The position numbers and the translations under genes were made by a program. A stretch of DNA of 64,000 nt from an uncultured delta proteobacterium (GTDB lineage Bacteria; Desulfobacterota; Desulfobulbia; Desulfobulbales; Desulfurivibrionaceae). The stretch is taken from NCBI GenBank assembly GCA_903869265.1, contig CAIPYE010000001.1, forward strand, positions 248,001 through 312,000, in the 5' to 3' direction. Every line of letters begins with the position of its first letter. The first letter of the stretch is position 1. This document shows, piece after piece, positions 17,059-25,775 of the stretch. Below the pieces are notes generated by a model. That model made no database searches. It saw nothing but the letters and a program-made list of their open reading frames with translations, and had not been told where the DNA came from.

Positions 17059-18146
17059 ACCTTTTCTCCAAGGATTCCGGCAAGCGCGGCCAAGCACCGC
17101 TCATTGCGCTCGGCATCTTGCAGCGAAATTCGGAAATAATGGCCACCCAGGCCGGTGAAATTGCTGCAGTCCCGGATCATGATGCGCTGGCGAAGCATAC
17201 CCTCCCGCAACCGGGGTGCGGTCATTGAGCCGGTCAAACGGCAGAGTATGAAATTCGCCGAGCCAGGCACCACCTGCACCCCTGGCAGCGCAGCCAACCG
17301 GGCGACAAAACCCGGCAGGGCTTGAGCAAGATACTCGCGCACCGCCTGAACATAGGTATCGCCATGCGCCAGAAGATACTCCCCTGCCACCTGGGCCATG
17401 CGGTTCACTCCCCAGGGCTTGCGCCGCTCCGCGAAACGGGCCATCTTTTCCTCGCTGGCCACCAAAAAACCAAGACGCAGCCCGGGAATACCGTAAATCT
17501 TCGAGGAGGAACAGAGCAGAAACAGATTGGCAGGCAGGGGAAACCCGGCCAGGGATGGTTCCCCCACAAAGGGCAGGTACGATTCGTCGACGAGAAATTC
17601 CGAAGCCGGATGGGCGAGGATGAAGTCGAGCAGCACACGGCTTGACACCACCCTGCCCGTAGGGTTGTTGGGGTTGCAGAGAAACACCAGCTCGCCCCCG
17701 GTGAGCCGGGCAGACAACCGGGTGAAATCAAGGGCGAAATCCTCGTCGGCTTTGAGAGTAAAAAAATCAACGCTCAACCCGGCCCACTGGCTGGCTGTCT
17801 GGTAATCAGCATAGGTGGGGGCAATGATCAGGGCACGCCTGGACTGGACGCCGGTCGGCACGGCATAGATGAATTCGGTGGTGCCGTTACCCGCCAGGAC
17901 CTGCTGCGGGGAACAACCGTACTTCCCGGCAAAGAGCCTGACCAGGGTTTCGCTACCGCTTTCCGGCAGAAAGCTGATCTCCGGTAATCTTTCAACCAGT
18001 GCTTCCCGCAACCCCGGCACCATACCCAGCGGGGTGAGATTGCTGCTCAGGTCGACGAGGTCGCCAACGCCACAGCCCAGCCGTCTGGCCATGGAGAGAA
18101 TATCCCCGCCGTGAACGCCCGGGGCGCTGATCGTGGTGGCATCCAT
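17055..18146 (-). CDS. cobD: Threonine-phosphate decarboxylase CobD (PLP enzyme)
   Basis: 363 residues, fold-type I aminotransferase. It begins with HGGDI, seen in CobD, and has LVDLSSNLTPLG, NPNNPTG, and the PLP lysine in SSSKIYGIPGLRLGF. CobD makes (R)-1-amino-2-propanol O-2-phosphate for the cobalamin side chain. Histidinol-phosphate aminotransferase is the close alternative; the neighbouring cobU favours CobD. One base separates it from the cobU stop. Confidence 0.86.
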   Translation of the reverse strand: MDATTISAPGVHGGDILSMARRLGCGVGDLVDLSSNLTPLGMVPGLREALVERLPEISFLPESGSETLVRLFAGKYGCSPQQVLAGNGTTEFIYAVPTGVQSRRALIIAPTYADYQTASQWAGLSVDFFTLKADEDFALDFTRLSARLTGGELVFLCNPNNPTGRVVSSRVLLDFILAHPASEFLVDESYLPFVGEPSLAGFPLPANLFLLCSSSKIYGIPGLRLGFLVASEEKMARFAERRKPWGVNRMAQVAGEYLLAHGDTYVQAVREYLAQALPGFVARLAALPGVQVVPGSANFILCRLTGSMTAPRLREGMLRQRIMIRDCSNFTGLGGHYFRISLQDAERNERCLAALAGILGEKV

Positions 18147-18147
18147 T

Positions 18148-18699
18148 TCAACCCTTGAGCCGCAGGGGCAGACCGGCGGCCACGAAAATCACCTGCTGGC
18201 AGACCAGAGCCATTTGCTGATTGGTCCAGCCGGCCAGATCACGAAATCGTCGGCCCATAGCCGATTCCGGCACGATGCCGAGGCCGACCTCGTTGGCAAC
18301 CAACACCACCGAAGTGTCAAGACCTGCAACCGTCTTGCACAACCGGGCAACCTCCCCCTGGATTTTTTCGTCGCTGAAATCCTGCATCATCATATTGGCA
18401 AGCCACATGGTCAGACAATCCACCAAAAAAACCTCTGACCCGGTTTCGTTTCTTTCAAGCACCCCGGCCAAATCCAGCGGCTCTTCGACAGTCAGCCAGC
18501 CGGCGCCCCGGCTCTGTAGGTGCAGGGCGATGCGCTGGTCCATCTCCGCGTCGTTGCGCGCTTCCAAGGTGGCGACAAAGACCTTATCGGAAAAGTTTTC
18601 GCTAACCCAATGCTCGGCGTAGCCGCTCTTGCCGCTACGGCAGCCGCCGAGCACCAGCTTTTTCATGGGGAGCTGCATGGCCCCTGTATTTTCCATCAT
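18148..18699 (-). CDS. cobU: Adenosylcobinamide kinase / adenosylcobinamide-phosphate guanylyltransferase
   Basis: 183 residues. P-loop GGCRSGKSGYAE, RIALHLQSR with the guanylylated histidine, LVDCLTMWLANM, and ANEVGLGIVPE are all CobU/CobP signatures. The enzyme activates adenosylcobinamide for attachment of the lower ligand. It overlaps the upstream radical SAM gene by four bases, so the B12-using enzyme and two B12 assembly enzymes are translated as one unit. The start may be internal (ATG before KKLVLGG). Confidence 0.9.
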   Translation of the reverse strand: MMENTGAMQLPMKKLVLGGCRSGKSGYAEHWVSENFSDKVFVATLEARNDAEMDQRIALHLQSRGAGWLTVEEPLDLAGVLERNETGSEVFLVDCLTMWLANMMMQDFSDEKIQGEVARLCKTVAGLDTSVVLVANEVGLGIVPESAMGRRFRDLAGWTNQQMALVCQQVIFVAAGLPLRLKG

Positions 18700-20540
18700 A
18701 ATCCGTTTCCTGGGGCAGTGGTATGCACCGCCAGGGCAAGGTACCTTGTTCCCTGGACAAAGAGCAACTGTTTTGCCGTGAGTTCCTCAAGAAAAGTTAC
18801 CAGCTTCGCCGTGCCCAGCTTGGGAAACAAGCGGGCAAGCTCAGCGAATTCGACCACGTTTTCGCAGGCAAGATAGATGGCCCGGGAAGTTCCGCGCAAC
18901 CGATGATGCAGGGTTGCCTGCCCGGGCAGTTCCTGGCGGATAATCAGCAGATTTCCCGCATCCCGATAAGAAAGCGGCGGGACCAGATGGGCAGGGCAAC
19001 GCCTTGCCTCATGAAACCGTTGCCAATCGCGGATTTTCTTGACCACCGGCTGCCAGAGCTTGCGCTGATGCGCCCGATCCCCGCGATAGTCGTTGATCAG
19101 CAGGGTCTGGCCCGGCAAAATCTGCGGCGGGAAGAGCTTGCGATTATGGGGGTGCTGAACAATGGCGCGGATGCCGTAATCACGGGGATTCTCGGCAACC
19201 TCGCAACCATACCCGAGAAAAAAAGACGCAGCGGTCAGGGGGGTGAAAGGCAGGACAAAATCAAGGTTGGCCAGGGTCTCCTGCACCTCCGCCTCGGAAG
19301 ATCCAGGAAAGCCGGTGATCAGGTTCCCGTCCAGCCGAATGCCCAAGGCAACACTCTCCTTCATCAGGGCCAGATTTTCCATAACCGTGGCCCCCTTGCG
19401 CATCCGGCCAAGAAGCCCCTGACTGAGGGCCTCGATTCCGGCCTGCACCGCCACCAGCCCGCCCTGCCGGTAACTTTTGAGCGTTTCGCCCCACTGGTTA
19501 ACCCGAATCTCGGCAAAAAAACGGAAATCCTTTTTGCTGGAGGCCATCTTGACAAAAAAGACCATGGCTTCCCGGTCGGGCAAGACGTTATCCGTAAAGC
19601 TGAAATCCAGACAACCATGGTGCTCGGAAAGGCTCAGCACCTCCTGCTCCATCTGCGCCGCAGTCTTGCCACGATAGCCGCGCCATTGGAGGTTAAGATT
19701 GCAGAAGGTACACTTCCCCCACCAGCAGCCCCGAGAAAATTCCACCGGCAGCTCCGGCACAAAGGGCTCCCCGGAAAACTCCCGGCGCAGGTCAAGAAAA
19801 TAATCACCGTAATCTGGGACCGGCAACTCGGAAAGAGTCTTGAACTGACGGCCGGCGAAAGCCTGCCCTCCTGCCTGCGGCTTTCGGGCCATGACTTGGG
19901 GGATCAGGGTGGACTGCCGTCCAGCCAACACCTGGCAGAGGTTCGCAAGCGGGATCTCCCCTTCGCCATGCACCACATAATCGAGCCAGGGAAAGACCGT
20001 GAGCAACGAGCTGCCCATTTCCGCCACGCAGGAAGAACCGCCAAAAACAATGGGCAGCTGCGGCTGCAACGCCTTGAGCCGCTTGGCCGCCACCAGCGAG
20101 GCCAAAAGCTGATTGAAGCAGACGGAAAACCCCGCCAGATCGAACTGCTCCCAATTCTGCCGAGCAAGCCAGTGTTGCAGATGACCATCCACCTGCTGCC
20201 AAAGATATTCTATCGAAAGTGCGCCCGCAGCTTTGCAGTGTTTGAGCCTTTTGACAAGAAATCCACGCAGCACCTCGCGTTGCTCCGGAAACAGCAACCC
20301 GGCGTAAAGCCCCTCGCAGAGCCAGACATCCTGGGAGATTTCCCGATAAAGCTCAAGGCCAATGGCCTTGGCCAAGCCCAGATACGGATGCAAACAGGCA
20401 ACCTGCACATCCGGATCCGCTTGGGCCAGATAGCCCTTGAGCGCCCCCAACTGGACAGAGGGCCGGTTGAAAAGCGCCCAGGGCATGGAAATCAGCCCCA
20501 GACGAAACGGAAGATGCGGCTGACCTGTGTTCTCAACCAT
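18696..20540 (-). CDS. Cobalamin-binding-domain radical SAM protein (RiPP-maturation / C-methyltransferase-like)
   Basis: 614 residues. N-terminal B12-binding fold (about 10-215; SMPWALFNRPSVQLG, IVFGGSS, VVHGEGE). Radical SAM barrel about 262-480 with cysteines 272, 277 and 280 in SRGCWWGKCTFCNLN, a CX4CX2C spacing rather than CX3CX2C. A C-terminal region of unknown role follows. RGCWW is typical of the family annotated as RiPP maturation radical SAM protein 1, whose copies usually have CX7CX2C. No convincing precursor peptide gene is next to it. Coupled to cobU by a four-base overlap. Substrate unknown; methylation is inferred from the family. Confidence 0.82.
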   Translation of the reverse strand: MVENTGQPHLPFRLGLISMPWALFNRPSVQLGALKGYLAQADPDVQVACLHPYLGLAKAIGLELYREISQDVWLCEGLYAGLLFPEQREVLRGFLVKRLKHCKAAGALSIEYLWQQVDGHLQHWLARQNWEQFDLAGFSVCFNQLLASLVAAKRLKALQPQLPIVFGGSSCVAEMGSSLLTVFPWLDYVVHGEGEIPLANLCQVLAGRQSTLIPQVMARKPQAGGQAFAGRQFKTLSELPVPDYGDYFLDLRREFSGEPFVPELPVEFSRGCWWGKCTFCNLNLQWRGYRGKTAAQMEQEVLSLSEHHGCLDFSFTDNVLPDREAMVFFVKMASSKKDFRFFAEIRVNQWGETLKSYRQGGLVAVQAGIEALSQGLLGRMRKGATVMENLALMKESVALGIRLDGNLITGFPGSSEAEVQETLANLDFVLPFTPLTAASFFLGYGCEVAENPRDYGIRAIVQHPHNRKLFPPQILPGQTLLINDYRGDRAHQRKLWQPVVKKIRDWQRFHEARRCPAHLVPPLSYRDAGNLLIIRQELPGQATLHHRLRGTSRAIYLACENVVEFAELARLFPKLGTAKLVTFLEELTAKQLLFVQGTRYLALAVHTTAPGNGL

Positions 20541-20584
20541 TCCTGCTGCTCTTAATTATTAGAAAAAAATTTTGCCCCTGGATC

Positions 20585-20691
20585 AAAAACCGCTCAGCAG
20601 TGCTGCAGATGCGCGAAAGAGGCGTGCGAAATGTGCTATTGCACATGAGCAGACCGATGACAATGCAGATGCGGTGCTGCTGAGCGGTTTT
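20585..20691 (-). repeat. Large inverted repeat between lolA and the radical SAM gene
   Basis: A 16-base arm AAAAACCGCTCAGCAG (20585-20600) has its exact reverse complement just before lolA's stop (ending 20691). Between the arms are a second hairpin (ATGTGC/GCACAT) and two copies of TGCAGATGCG. Read on the minus strand the far arm ends in CGGTTTTTG, so it can act as a terminator with a branched loop of about 75 bases. Confidence 0.7.
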
Positions 20692-21366
20692 TTATTGCTC
20701 GATGATTTCTGTGCCCAGCGGCGGGGTGAAGACAAAGGTCTCAGGCGACACCGATTCGTTGCGGGTGATATTGGAAAAGGCCAGATCGGTTATGCTGCCG
20801 AAATGATCGACAATCTCAAGACGGCGGATCATGAAATTCTCGTCGATCCAGACATGGAGATAATCCACCTGCGGATGCGCGGTCTTGGGCACGAGCTTGA
20901 TCGCCTTCAGACTCGCATCCCCCTGCCTTTCCGGGGGCAACACCTTGAAATCGCGGACGATATTCCCGGTGCCGACAAAGAAGGCATAGGTGACATCGGA
21001 GTTGATATATTGGGAAACCGGCTGCACGATCATCTGGGCGGAACCGGCGATATACATGGAAACCTTCTTGCCGTCGCTGATCAGCACCTGTCGATCCGGC
21101 GTCTGGTAATCCCAGCGGATGCGCCCGGGCTTGGAAATCACCACCTTGCCCGCACCAAGCCGCTTGCGGGTGGTCATGGGCACAGAGGTCGACTGCTTGA
21201 AATCGGCGGTCATGGTCTTGGTTTCTTCATAACGGGACTGAAGTTTTTGGGCAAGCTCCAGCGGCGTCAGGGCAGCACATCGGCCCGGTCCGGGAAAACC
21301 CACCAATAACGCGAGACCAACCAGCAGGGAGAGCAATGGTTTGACAGAGAGAACAGTACGGATCAT
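20692..21366 (-). CDS. lolA: Outer-membrane lipoprotein carrier protein LolA
   Basis: 224 residues with a signal peptide (about 1-31) and the LolA fold: LQSRYEETKTMTADFKQ, KRLGAGKVVISKPGRIRWDY, DGKKVSMYI, and a C-terminal region with FSNITRNESVSPETFVFTPP. It carries lipoproteins across the periplasm. It overlaps murI by four bases. Confidence 0.9.
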   Translation of the reverse strand: MIRTVLSVKPLLSLLVGLALLVGFPGPGRCAALTPLELAQKLQSRYEETKTMTADFKQSTSVPMTTRKRLGAGKVVISKPGRIRWDYQTPDRQVLISDGKKVSMYIAGSAQMIVQPVSQYINSDVTYAFFVGTGNIVRDFKVLPPERQGDASLKAIKLVPKTAHPQVDYLHVWIDENFMIRRLEIVDHFGSITDLAFSNITRNESVSPETFVFTPPLGTEIIEQ

Positions 21367-22175
21367 GACAAGTGACTCCTATTGAAAATATCAGAGGCAA
21401 CCTTTTCCAGGGCAAGGGGACGGCCAAAGACCTTTCGGGCTATATCGACAGCCGCATCGGTTACGTCGGAAACATAATAATGGCTGGTCCCGTTGCGCTC
21501 AAGCTGCTGCTCAATGGCCGGGTTGCTTTCCAAAAAAAGGGCCAGACTTTCCGCCACCACCTCGGAGGAATCGATAATCGCCACCCGCTTACCGATGCGC
21601 GCCTGAATCAGATCCTTAAGGAGCGGATAATGGGTGCAGCCCAAAACAAAGGTATCCACCTGCCGCAGCCGAAGCGGCTGGAGATAGCGGCGAAGGATCA
21701 TCTTGGTCTCCCGCTTGTTCAGCCAGCCCTCCTCAACCAAAGGCACCAGAAGAGGACAGGCTTGGGAATACACGGTGTATTCGGGTTGCTCGGCCAGGAT
21801 CTTTTTTTCATACACCCCGCTCTTGATGGTGGCCCGGGTGCCGATCACCCCGATACGACCGGAACGGCTGGTGGCTATGGCCTTATTCACCGCCGGGGTG
21901 ATGACCTCAAAAATGGGCACGGGAAACTCCTGCTGGATAATCTCGGAGGCCACGCTGGCTGCGGTATTGCAGGCGATAATGATGATCTTTGCCCCCTGAC
22001 CGAGAAGAAACTCCGTATTCTGCCGGGCATAGGCAATAATGGTTTCCGGGCTCTTGGAGCCATAGGGGGTTCGGGCCAGGTCGCCGAAATAGGCAATGCG
22101 GTATTGCGGCAGAAGCTGCTCCACAGCCTTGGCCACCGTCATCCCACCCACGCCCGAATCAAAAATGCCAATCAT
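21363..22175 (-). CDS. murI: Glutamate racemase
   Basis: 270 residues. Catalytic cysteines are in ACNTAAS and LGCTHYPLL, with DSGVGGMTV at the start. Supplies D-glutamate for peptidoglycan. First gene of a coupled run murI-lolA; a nested hairpin lies 80 to 130 bases upstream of the start. Confidence 0.95.
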   Translation of the reverse strand: MIGIFDSGVGGMTVAKAVEQLLPQYRIAYFGDLARTPYGSKSPETIIAYARQNTEFLLGQGAKIIIIACNTAASVASEIIQQEFPVPIFEVITPAVNKAIATSRSGRIGVIGTRATIKSGVYEKKILAEQPEYTVYSQACPLLVPLVEEGWLNKRETKMILRRYLQPLRLRQVDTFVLGCTHYPLLKDLIQARIGKRVAIIDSSEVVAESLALFLESNPAIEQQLERNGTSHYYVSDVTDAAVDIARKVFGRPLALEKVASDIFNRSHLS

Positions 22176-22447
22176 GGAGCGGTCTCACAAAAGAAGTAAA
22201 AAAACACAAAGGTCCACTCCCCTGAAATCAACAGAAACTGCAGCGAAGCGGCAACTGTTGCAATCGCGGGATTCGAAGTCTGCGCTTCTCTGCGATTGCA
22301 GCAATTAAAAATCTACTCACAAAAAATAGAATAGACGGATTATACACCAAGCCGGAAATGATGCAAAATTACCGGGACTATGCTGCGTATTCTGGGAAAA
22401 GTCAACATCCATCCCCCATCTTGAGGCGGGACATTCCTCGCCGTAAC
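22176..22447. other. Gene-free stretch upstream of murI with a nested hairpin
   Basis: TTGCAATCGC (22258-22267) pairs with GCGATTGC(A)GCAA (22292-22304), enclosing GAAG/CTTC (22275-22278 with 22285-22288). On the minus strand this is the probable murI leader. I see no coding potential and no recognisable riboswitch. Confidence 0.4.
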
Positions 22448-22488
22448 AAAAAAAGAGGACCCCGACCTTCCGGTCAGCGGCCCTCCTC
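22448..22488 (-). terminator. Terminator after the MucR-like gene
   Basis: On the minus strand GAGGAGGGCCGCTGACC, a GGAA loop, then GGTCGGGGTCCTC and seven T. Confidence 0.82.
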
Positions 22489-22522
22489 GATGGACAACTG
22501 GAATCAGCCTTCTGCCAGAAGG

Positions 22523-22999
22523 TTATTTCTTCACGACAGCCGCCTTTTTGGCCTGGCCGTTTTTCTTGCGCTTGGCAATGGCTTTCCGCAAATTATCCGG
22601 CAGGCCACGGTCTTTGCCCGCTTTCTTGCGCCGTTCGGAAAGGGACTTCGCGCAGAGAGGCTGCCGCAGGGCAAAGCCCCATTTCCCCCGGTACTCCCTG
22701 CCAGTCAGGCCATGGGAGCGCAGATGCTTGGGCGACAGCATCTTGAATTCCTGCCCACACTCCAGACAGACTATCTTATTTTTCTGGATGGATTTTTCCG
22801 GAGTCATGCCTGGAAGAGCAGCCACCCCGGCAGTTCCTTCTGAAATTCCAGCCTGCTGTTTTGCTTCGCCTGCCTGCAACGCCTGCAACGCATTAAAAGT
22901 AGATTGCAACGCCAGGGTCATTTCCTCTGTACTCATAGCCTTTGAAGCACATTGCGACTGAACCAGATCTGCCGCCATTTCAACAAGCGATTTCCCCAT
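22523..22999 (-). CDS. MucR/Ros-family zinc-finger transcriptional regulator
   Basis: 158 residues. The Ros/MucR zinc-finger core is CLECGQEFKMLSPKHLRSH, followed by GLTGREYRGKWGF and a lysine-rich basic tail. The N-terminal 75 residues are glutamine- and alanine-rich. GGAGGG seven bases before the ATG at 22999 sets the start; longer frames run into an AT-rich leader. Targets are unknown. Confidence 0.85.
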   Translation of the reverse strand: MGKSLVEMAADLVQSQCASKAMSTEEMTLALQSTFNALQALQAGEAKQQAGISEGTAGVAALPGMTPEKSIQKNKIVCLECGQEFKMLSPKHLRSHGLTGREYRGKWGFALRQPLCAKSLSERRKKAGKDRGLPDNLRKAIAKRKKNGQAKKAAVVKK

Positions 23000-23192
23000 A
23001 TCTAAACCCTCCAACATTGATCGTTCCAAGTAAACAACATATGGATTCATACTTAGCGTAAAACAAACATCAAAGCAAGTTTTTTCAAGACAACACCAAG
23101 CAGGCACAATTGCCGCACATACCACTAGTTGTCATTGCAGAGCTAATTTTTTCCCTTGGTTGTCTGCACCATCATGCGACAAGGATCACAAT

Positions 23193-23229
23193 AAAAAAAG
23201 CACCTGTGTCCAAATTCGGCACAGGTGCT
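23193..23229 (-). terminator. Terminator after the GGDEF gene
   Basis: A 10-bp stem AGCACCTGTG/CACAGGTGCT followed on the minus strand by seven T. The rest of 23000-23292 holds the MucR-like gene's leader and nothing else I can name. Confidence 0.85.
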
Positions 23230-23292
23230 ACGCGTCTCATCTGTATTCGACCTCGGTCCGCCGCCACTTTCCTGCATACAACAAATCAGCTG

Positions 23293-24222
23293 CTATGTAT
23301 CCCGCCGATCAATCAGATAATTGCTGCCATCCAGTTTTTTCACGCAATGCTTGAGCTGGGAAGCAACAGAAGAAACCTCGCCATAATGCTTGTACCTGCC
23401 GCCACCGGTTGTCACCGCCGCGATGGAAAGACTCAACAGCCCGAAGCGTGTCTCACGATCCTGGCGATCGCGTCCGACGAACTCGCCAACGGCGATGTCC
23501 TCCGCACTGAGGAACATGTTCCGCACCAGATCGAAATTGGCGAGAATTTTTTTGCAAACCGCCTCCACCATTTCTTCCCGGACGATAAAAACGAAATCAT
23601 CCCCGCCGATATGCCCGACGAAACTGCCTTTTCTGGCCAGCTCGTCCACAACATTGACCATAACCCTGGCCACCATGAGGATCACTTCATCACCACGGGT
23701 AAAACCGTATCGATCGTTATAGGGTTTGAAATTGTCGATATCCACATAGCAGACCGCGTAACCGTCCGGTTCCCCGAGCACACGCTGGATGGCGCGGATG
23801 ATCGAAGTGTTGCCGGGCAGCCGACTGAGGGGATTGTTATCAAAGGCCCGCATCATACGGGATTCGGCAAGACGGATTCTGGTAAGCAGGACCTCGGGGG
23901 TAAACGGCCTGGTAAGGATGTCATCCACCGGGTAATTGTCCCAATCCAACTCAACCTGGAGCTGGCCCTCGTCCACGACCAGAAAAATAGGAATGTTGGC
24001 TTTTTGCAGACAAGCCTTCACGGCCCGAATCAATTCAACATCCCCGTTTTTGCCGGAAAACCCCTTTTCCGTCACCAGCAGATCAGGGGGATCTTCCAGC
24101 ACCTGCGCCAAGGCATCATGCAGATTGGCGCAATGCTTCATCGTAAATCCCTTGGCATCAAGAAGAAGCCGACATTCCGGCATGATCAACGAGTCGCTGC
24201 CAGCAATCAGGATACGGGACAT
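23293..24222 (-). CDS. Receiver-GGDEF protein (putative diguanylate cyclase)
   Basis: 309 residues. An N-terminal receiver-like domain (1-120) lacks the normal active site: the phospho-acceptor position reads LLVTEKG and the lysine is replaced in ILTRPF. The GGDEF domain (about 140-305) starts with NNPLSRLPGNTSI and has VDIDNFKPYNDRYGF; the signature is GGDDF rather than GGDEF. It may still make c-di-GMP, but neither receiver control nor activity is certain. Start set at MSRILIAG. It forms a run with the HDOD gene and the small protein upstream. Confidence 0.82.
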   Translation of the reverse strand: MSRILIAGSDSLIMPECRLLLDAKGFTMKHCANLHDALAQVLEDPPDLLVTEKGFSGKNGDVELIRAVKACLQKANIPIFLVVDEGQLQVELDWDNYPVDDILTRPFTPEVLLTRIRLAESRMMRAFDNNPLSRLPGNTSIIRAIQRVLGEPDGYAVCYVDIDNFKPYNDRYGFTRGDEVILMVARVMVNVVDELARKGSFVGHIGGDDFVFIVREEMVEAVCKKILANFDLVRNMFLSAEDIAVGEFVGRDRQDRETRFGLLSLSIAAVTTGGGRYKHYGEVSSVASQLKHCVKKLDGSNYLIDRRDT

Positions 24223-24265
24223 TTTCGCTGCACCTCGGGGAGGGATCGCACAACGGAGAAACTGC

Positions 24266-25132
24266 TCATGCCGCACCTTCCGGATTGGACGTAATATCGA
24301 GACTGAAGCCCTTGACGTCCCAAAGTTTTTCCTCGATCTCCTGGAGCAGCGGATCAATATCGGCAGGGGCAAGACCCAACAGTTTCCAGGCCTTGTTGTT
24401 CAAGGGCGGCACCCAGATATCTCCGGCATGGCCATAACCAAGGCCCCGAATCATGATATTGCCGAAATGGACAATGGCGCTGGCCTGCTGTTCTTCCTTG
24501 GCAAGCTGCGGATCGTGATGGCAGGCAATGGGCTCGACCAGCTTGTTGGGCAGGTTCCAGCTCTTGGCAAGCCAGCTTCCCACCTCGGCATGATCAAGGC
24601 CCAGGATTTCCCGTTCCGCCTCAAGTCTCGAAATCTTTTTCTCTTGGGACAGCTCCGTGATCATTGCATATTCGCGGGGCAACTCCATCTTGATCGCGAC
24701 CTTGCCAAGATCATGGATCAGCCCGGCGGTGCTGATCTCTTCCGGGTCCTTCACCCCAAGATGCCGGGCCAGAACATTACAGACCACAGCGCAGCCCAGG
24801 GAATGCTCCCAAAGCTCAACATCCTGCGACTCCATGACTTCAAAGATGGAGGCGCTGATAATGAGACTCTTGATAACATTAAAACCCAGGAGGATAATGG
24901 CGCTGTTCAGAGAACTGATCCGCTGCGGAAAGCCATAAAACGCCGAATTGACCAGCTTGAGCAGCTTACTGGCCAGGATGTGATCCTTACTGATCACCCG
25001 TCCCATCTGCTCCGTGGTCGTGTCGGGATTCTCCGCCATCTTGCCAAGCTTGGCGACAATTCCAGGCAGGGTCGGCAGATTTTTTATCTCCCGCAGCACC
25101 TTTTTGAACTCGGCACGTTTTTTCTCATCCAT
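24266..25132 (-). CDS. HDOD-domain signalling protein
   Basis: 288 residues. HDOD domain about 15-210 (LPTLPGIVAKLGKM, SKLLKLVNSAFYG, HDLGKVAIKMELP). These domains usually lack enzyme activity and act as protein-interaction modules in stress or motility signalling, though this one keeps an HD pair in LIHDLGK. The last 70 residues are not assigned. It lies between a small HD-associated protein and a GGDEF protein on the same strand. Confidence 0.88.
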   Translation of the reverse strand: MDEKKRAEFKKVLREIKNLPTLPGIVAKLGKMAENPDTTTEQMGRVISKDHILASKLLKLVNSAFYGFPQRISSLNSAIILLGFNVIKSLIISASIFEVMESQDVELWEHSLGCAVVCNVLARHLGVKDPEEISTAGLIHDLGKVAIKMELPREYAMITELSQEKKISRLEAEREILGLDHAEVGSWLAKSWNLPNKLVEPIACHHDPQLAKEEQQASAIVHFGNIMIRGLGYGHAGDIWVPPLNNKAWKLLGLAPADIDPLLQEIEEKLWDVKGFSLDITSNPEGAA

Positions 25133-25212
25133 TCATAAGCCGCCATTGGAAATGTGTAACATTGCAACATCGTGAACGGCATAAAGGGCCGTAAAGAAAC
25201 TCGTTGTACGAG

Positions 25213-25536
25213 CTATTTTCCCACGGCTCCTAAATTCCGCGAAGCCACAAGCTTTGCTTGAATCCGCTTCTTGAGATACATGAGCGGCGCGATGTCTTCA
25301 ACCCGCTGAAAGCGCATATCAATCTCCTGCAATTCCTCCTGCAGGGTCTTTTCCCCCTCGATGTTCACTGGATGCCCTTCCACCGTTATGTCAACAACAT
25401 CCATGTTGACCAGGCGCTCGATCAGGGCCGGACTCAACGATGTGCCGGCCCCGCAGAGCACCATTCCCTCGGGGTTAAGAATTTCCTTGGCCAGAATCAT
25501 TCCCTCACCAGCCTGAGCTAACAGTATTCTCTGCAC
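25213..25536 (-). CDS. Small protein resembling the N-terminal module of HD-GYP proteins
   Basis: 107 residues. GMILAKEILNPEGMVLCGAGTSLSPALIERL follows the pattern of the short domain found before HD-GYP phosphodiesterases; here it stands alone. GTG start at 25536 with GAGGA six bases upstream. First gene of the run with HDOD and GGDEF. Function not known. Confidence 0.65.
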   Translation of the reverse strand: MQRILLAQAGEGMILAKEILNPEGMVLCGAGTSLSPALIERLVNMDVVDITVEGHPVNIEGEKTLQEELQEIDMRFQRVEDIAPLMYLKKRIQAKLVASRNLGAVGK

Positions 25537-25608
25537 GCCTGTTCCTCGTTATTTTTTTCCAGGGGCAAGCCCGGACCCGCATCCCGCCGGAGAATCCGTT
25601 GCTAAACA

Positions 25609-25637
25609 TTGACAGATCAGCCAACAGGCATTAAATT
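25609..25637 (+). promoter_or_regulatory. Sigma-70 promoter for the FmdB-like gene
   Basis: TTGACA (25609-25614), 17-base spacer, TAAATT (25632-25637). Leaves a leader of about 130 bases, AT-rich, with no obvious structure. Confidence 0.6.
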
Positions 25638-25775
25638 ATACCCCATTTCCAAGAATGGCCATATTATAAAGTATAGCAAGTTTAGAGATATTTCGCTGGA
25701 AACAATAAGCATCCCTGTTTCTGGCGCTTTTTTTAACGTATCACCGTCCTGGACTCAAAACGGAGGGACCAGAAA

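Noticed and set aside
18723-20555. A 610-residue open frame on the plus strand
   Set aside because: Antisense to the B12 radical SAM gene, whose motifs are clear; the plus-strand protein looks like low-complexity basic sequence.
20504-20644. A small frame (MCNSTFRTPL start) before the radical SAM gene as a RiPP precursor
   Set aside because: It lies within the inverted repeat, overlaps the enzyme start, has no ribosome site and no leader/core pattern.
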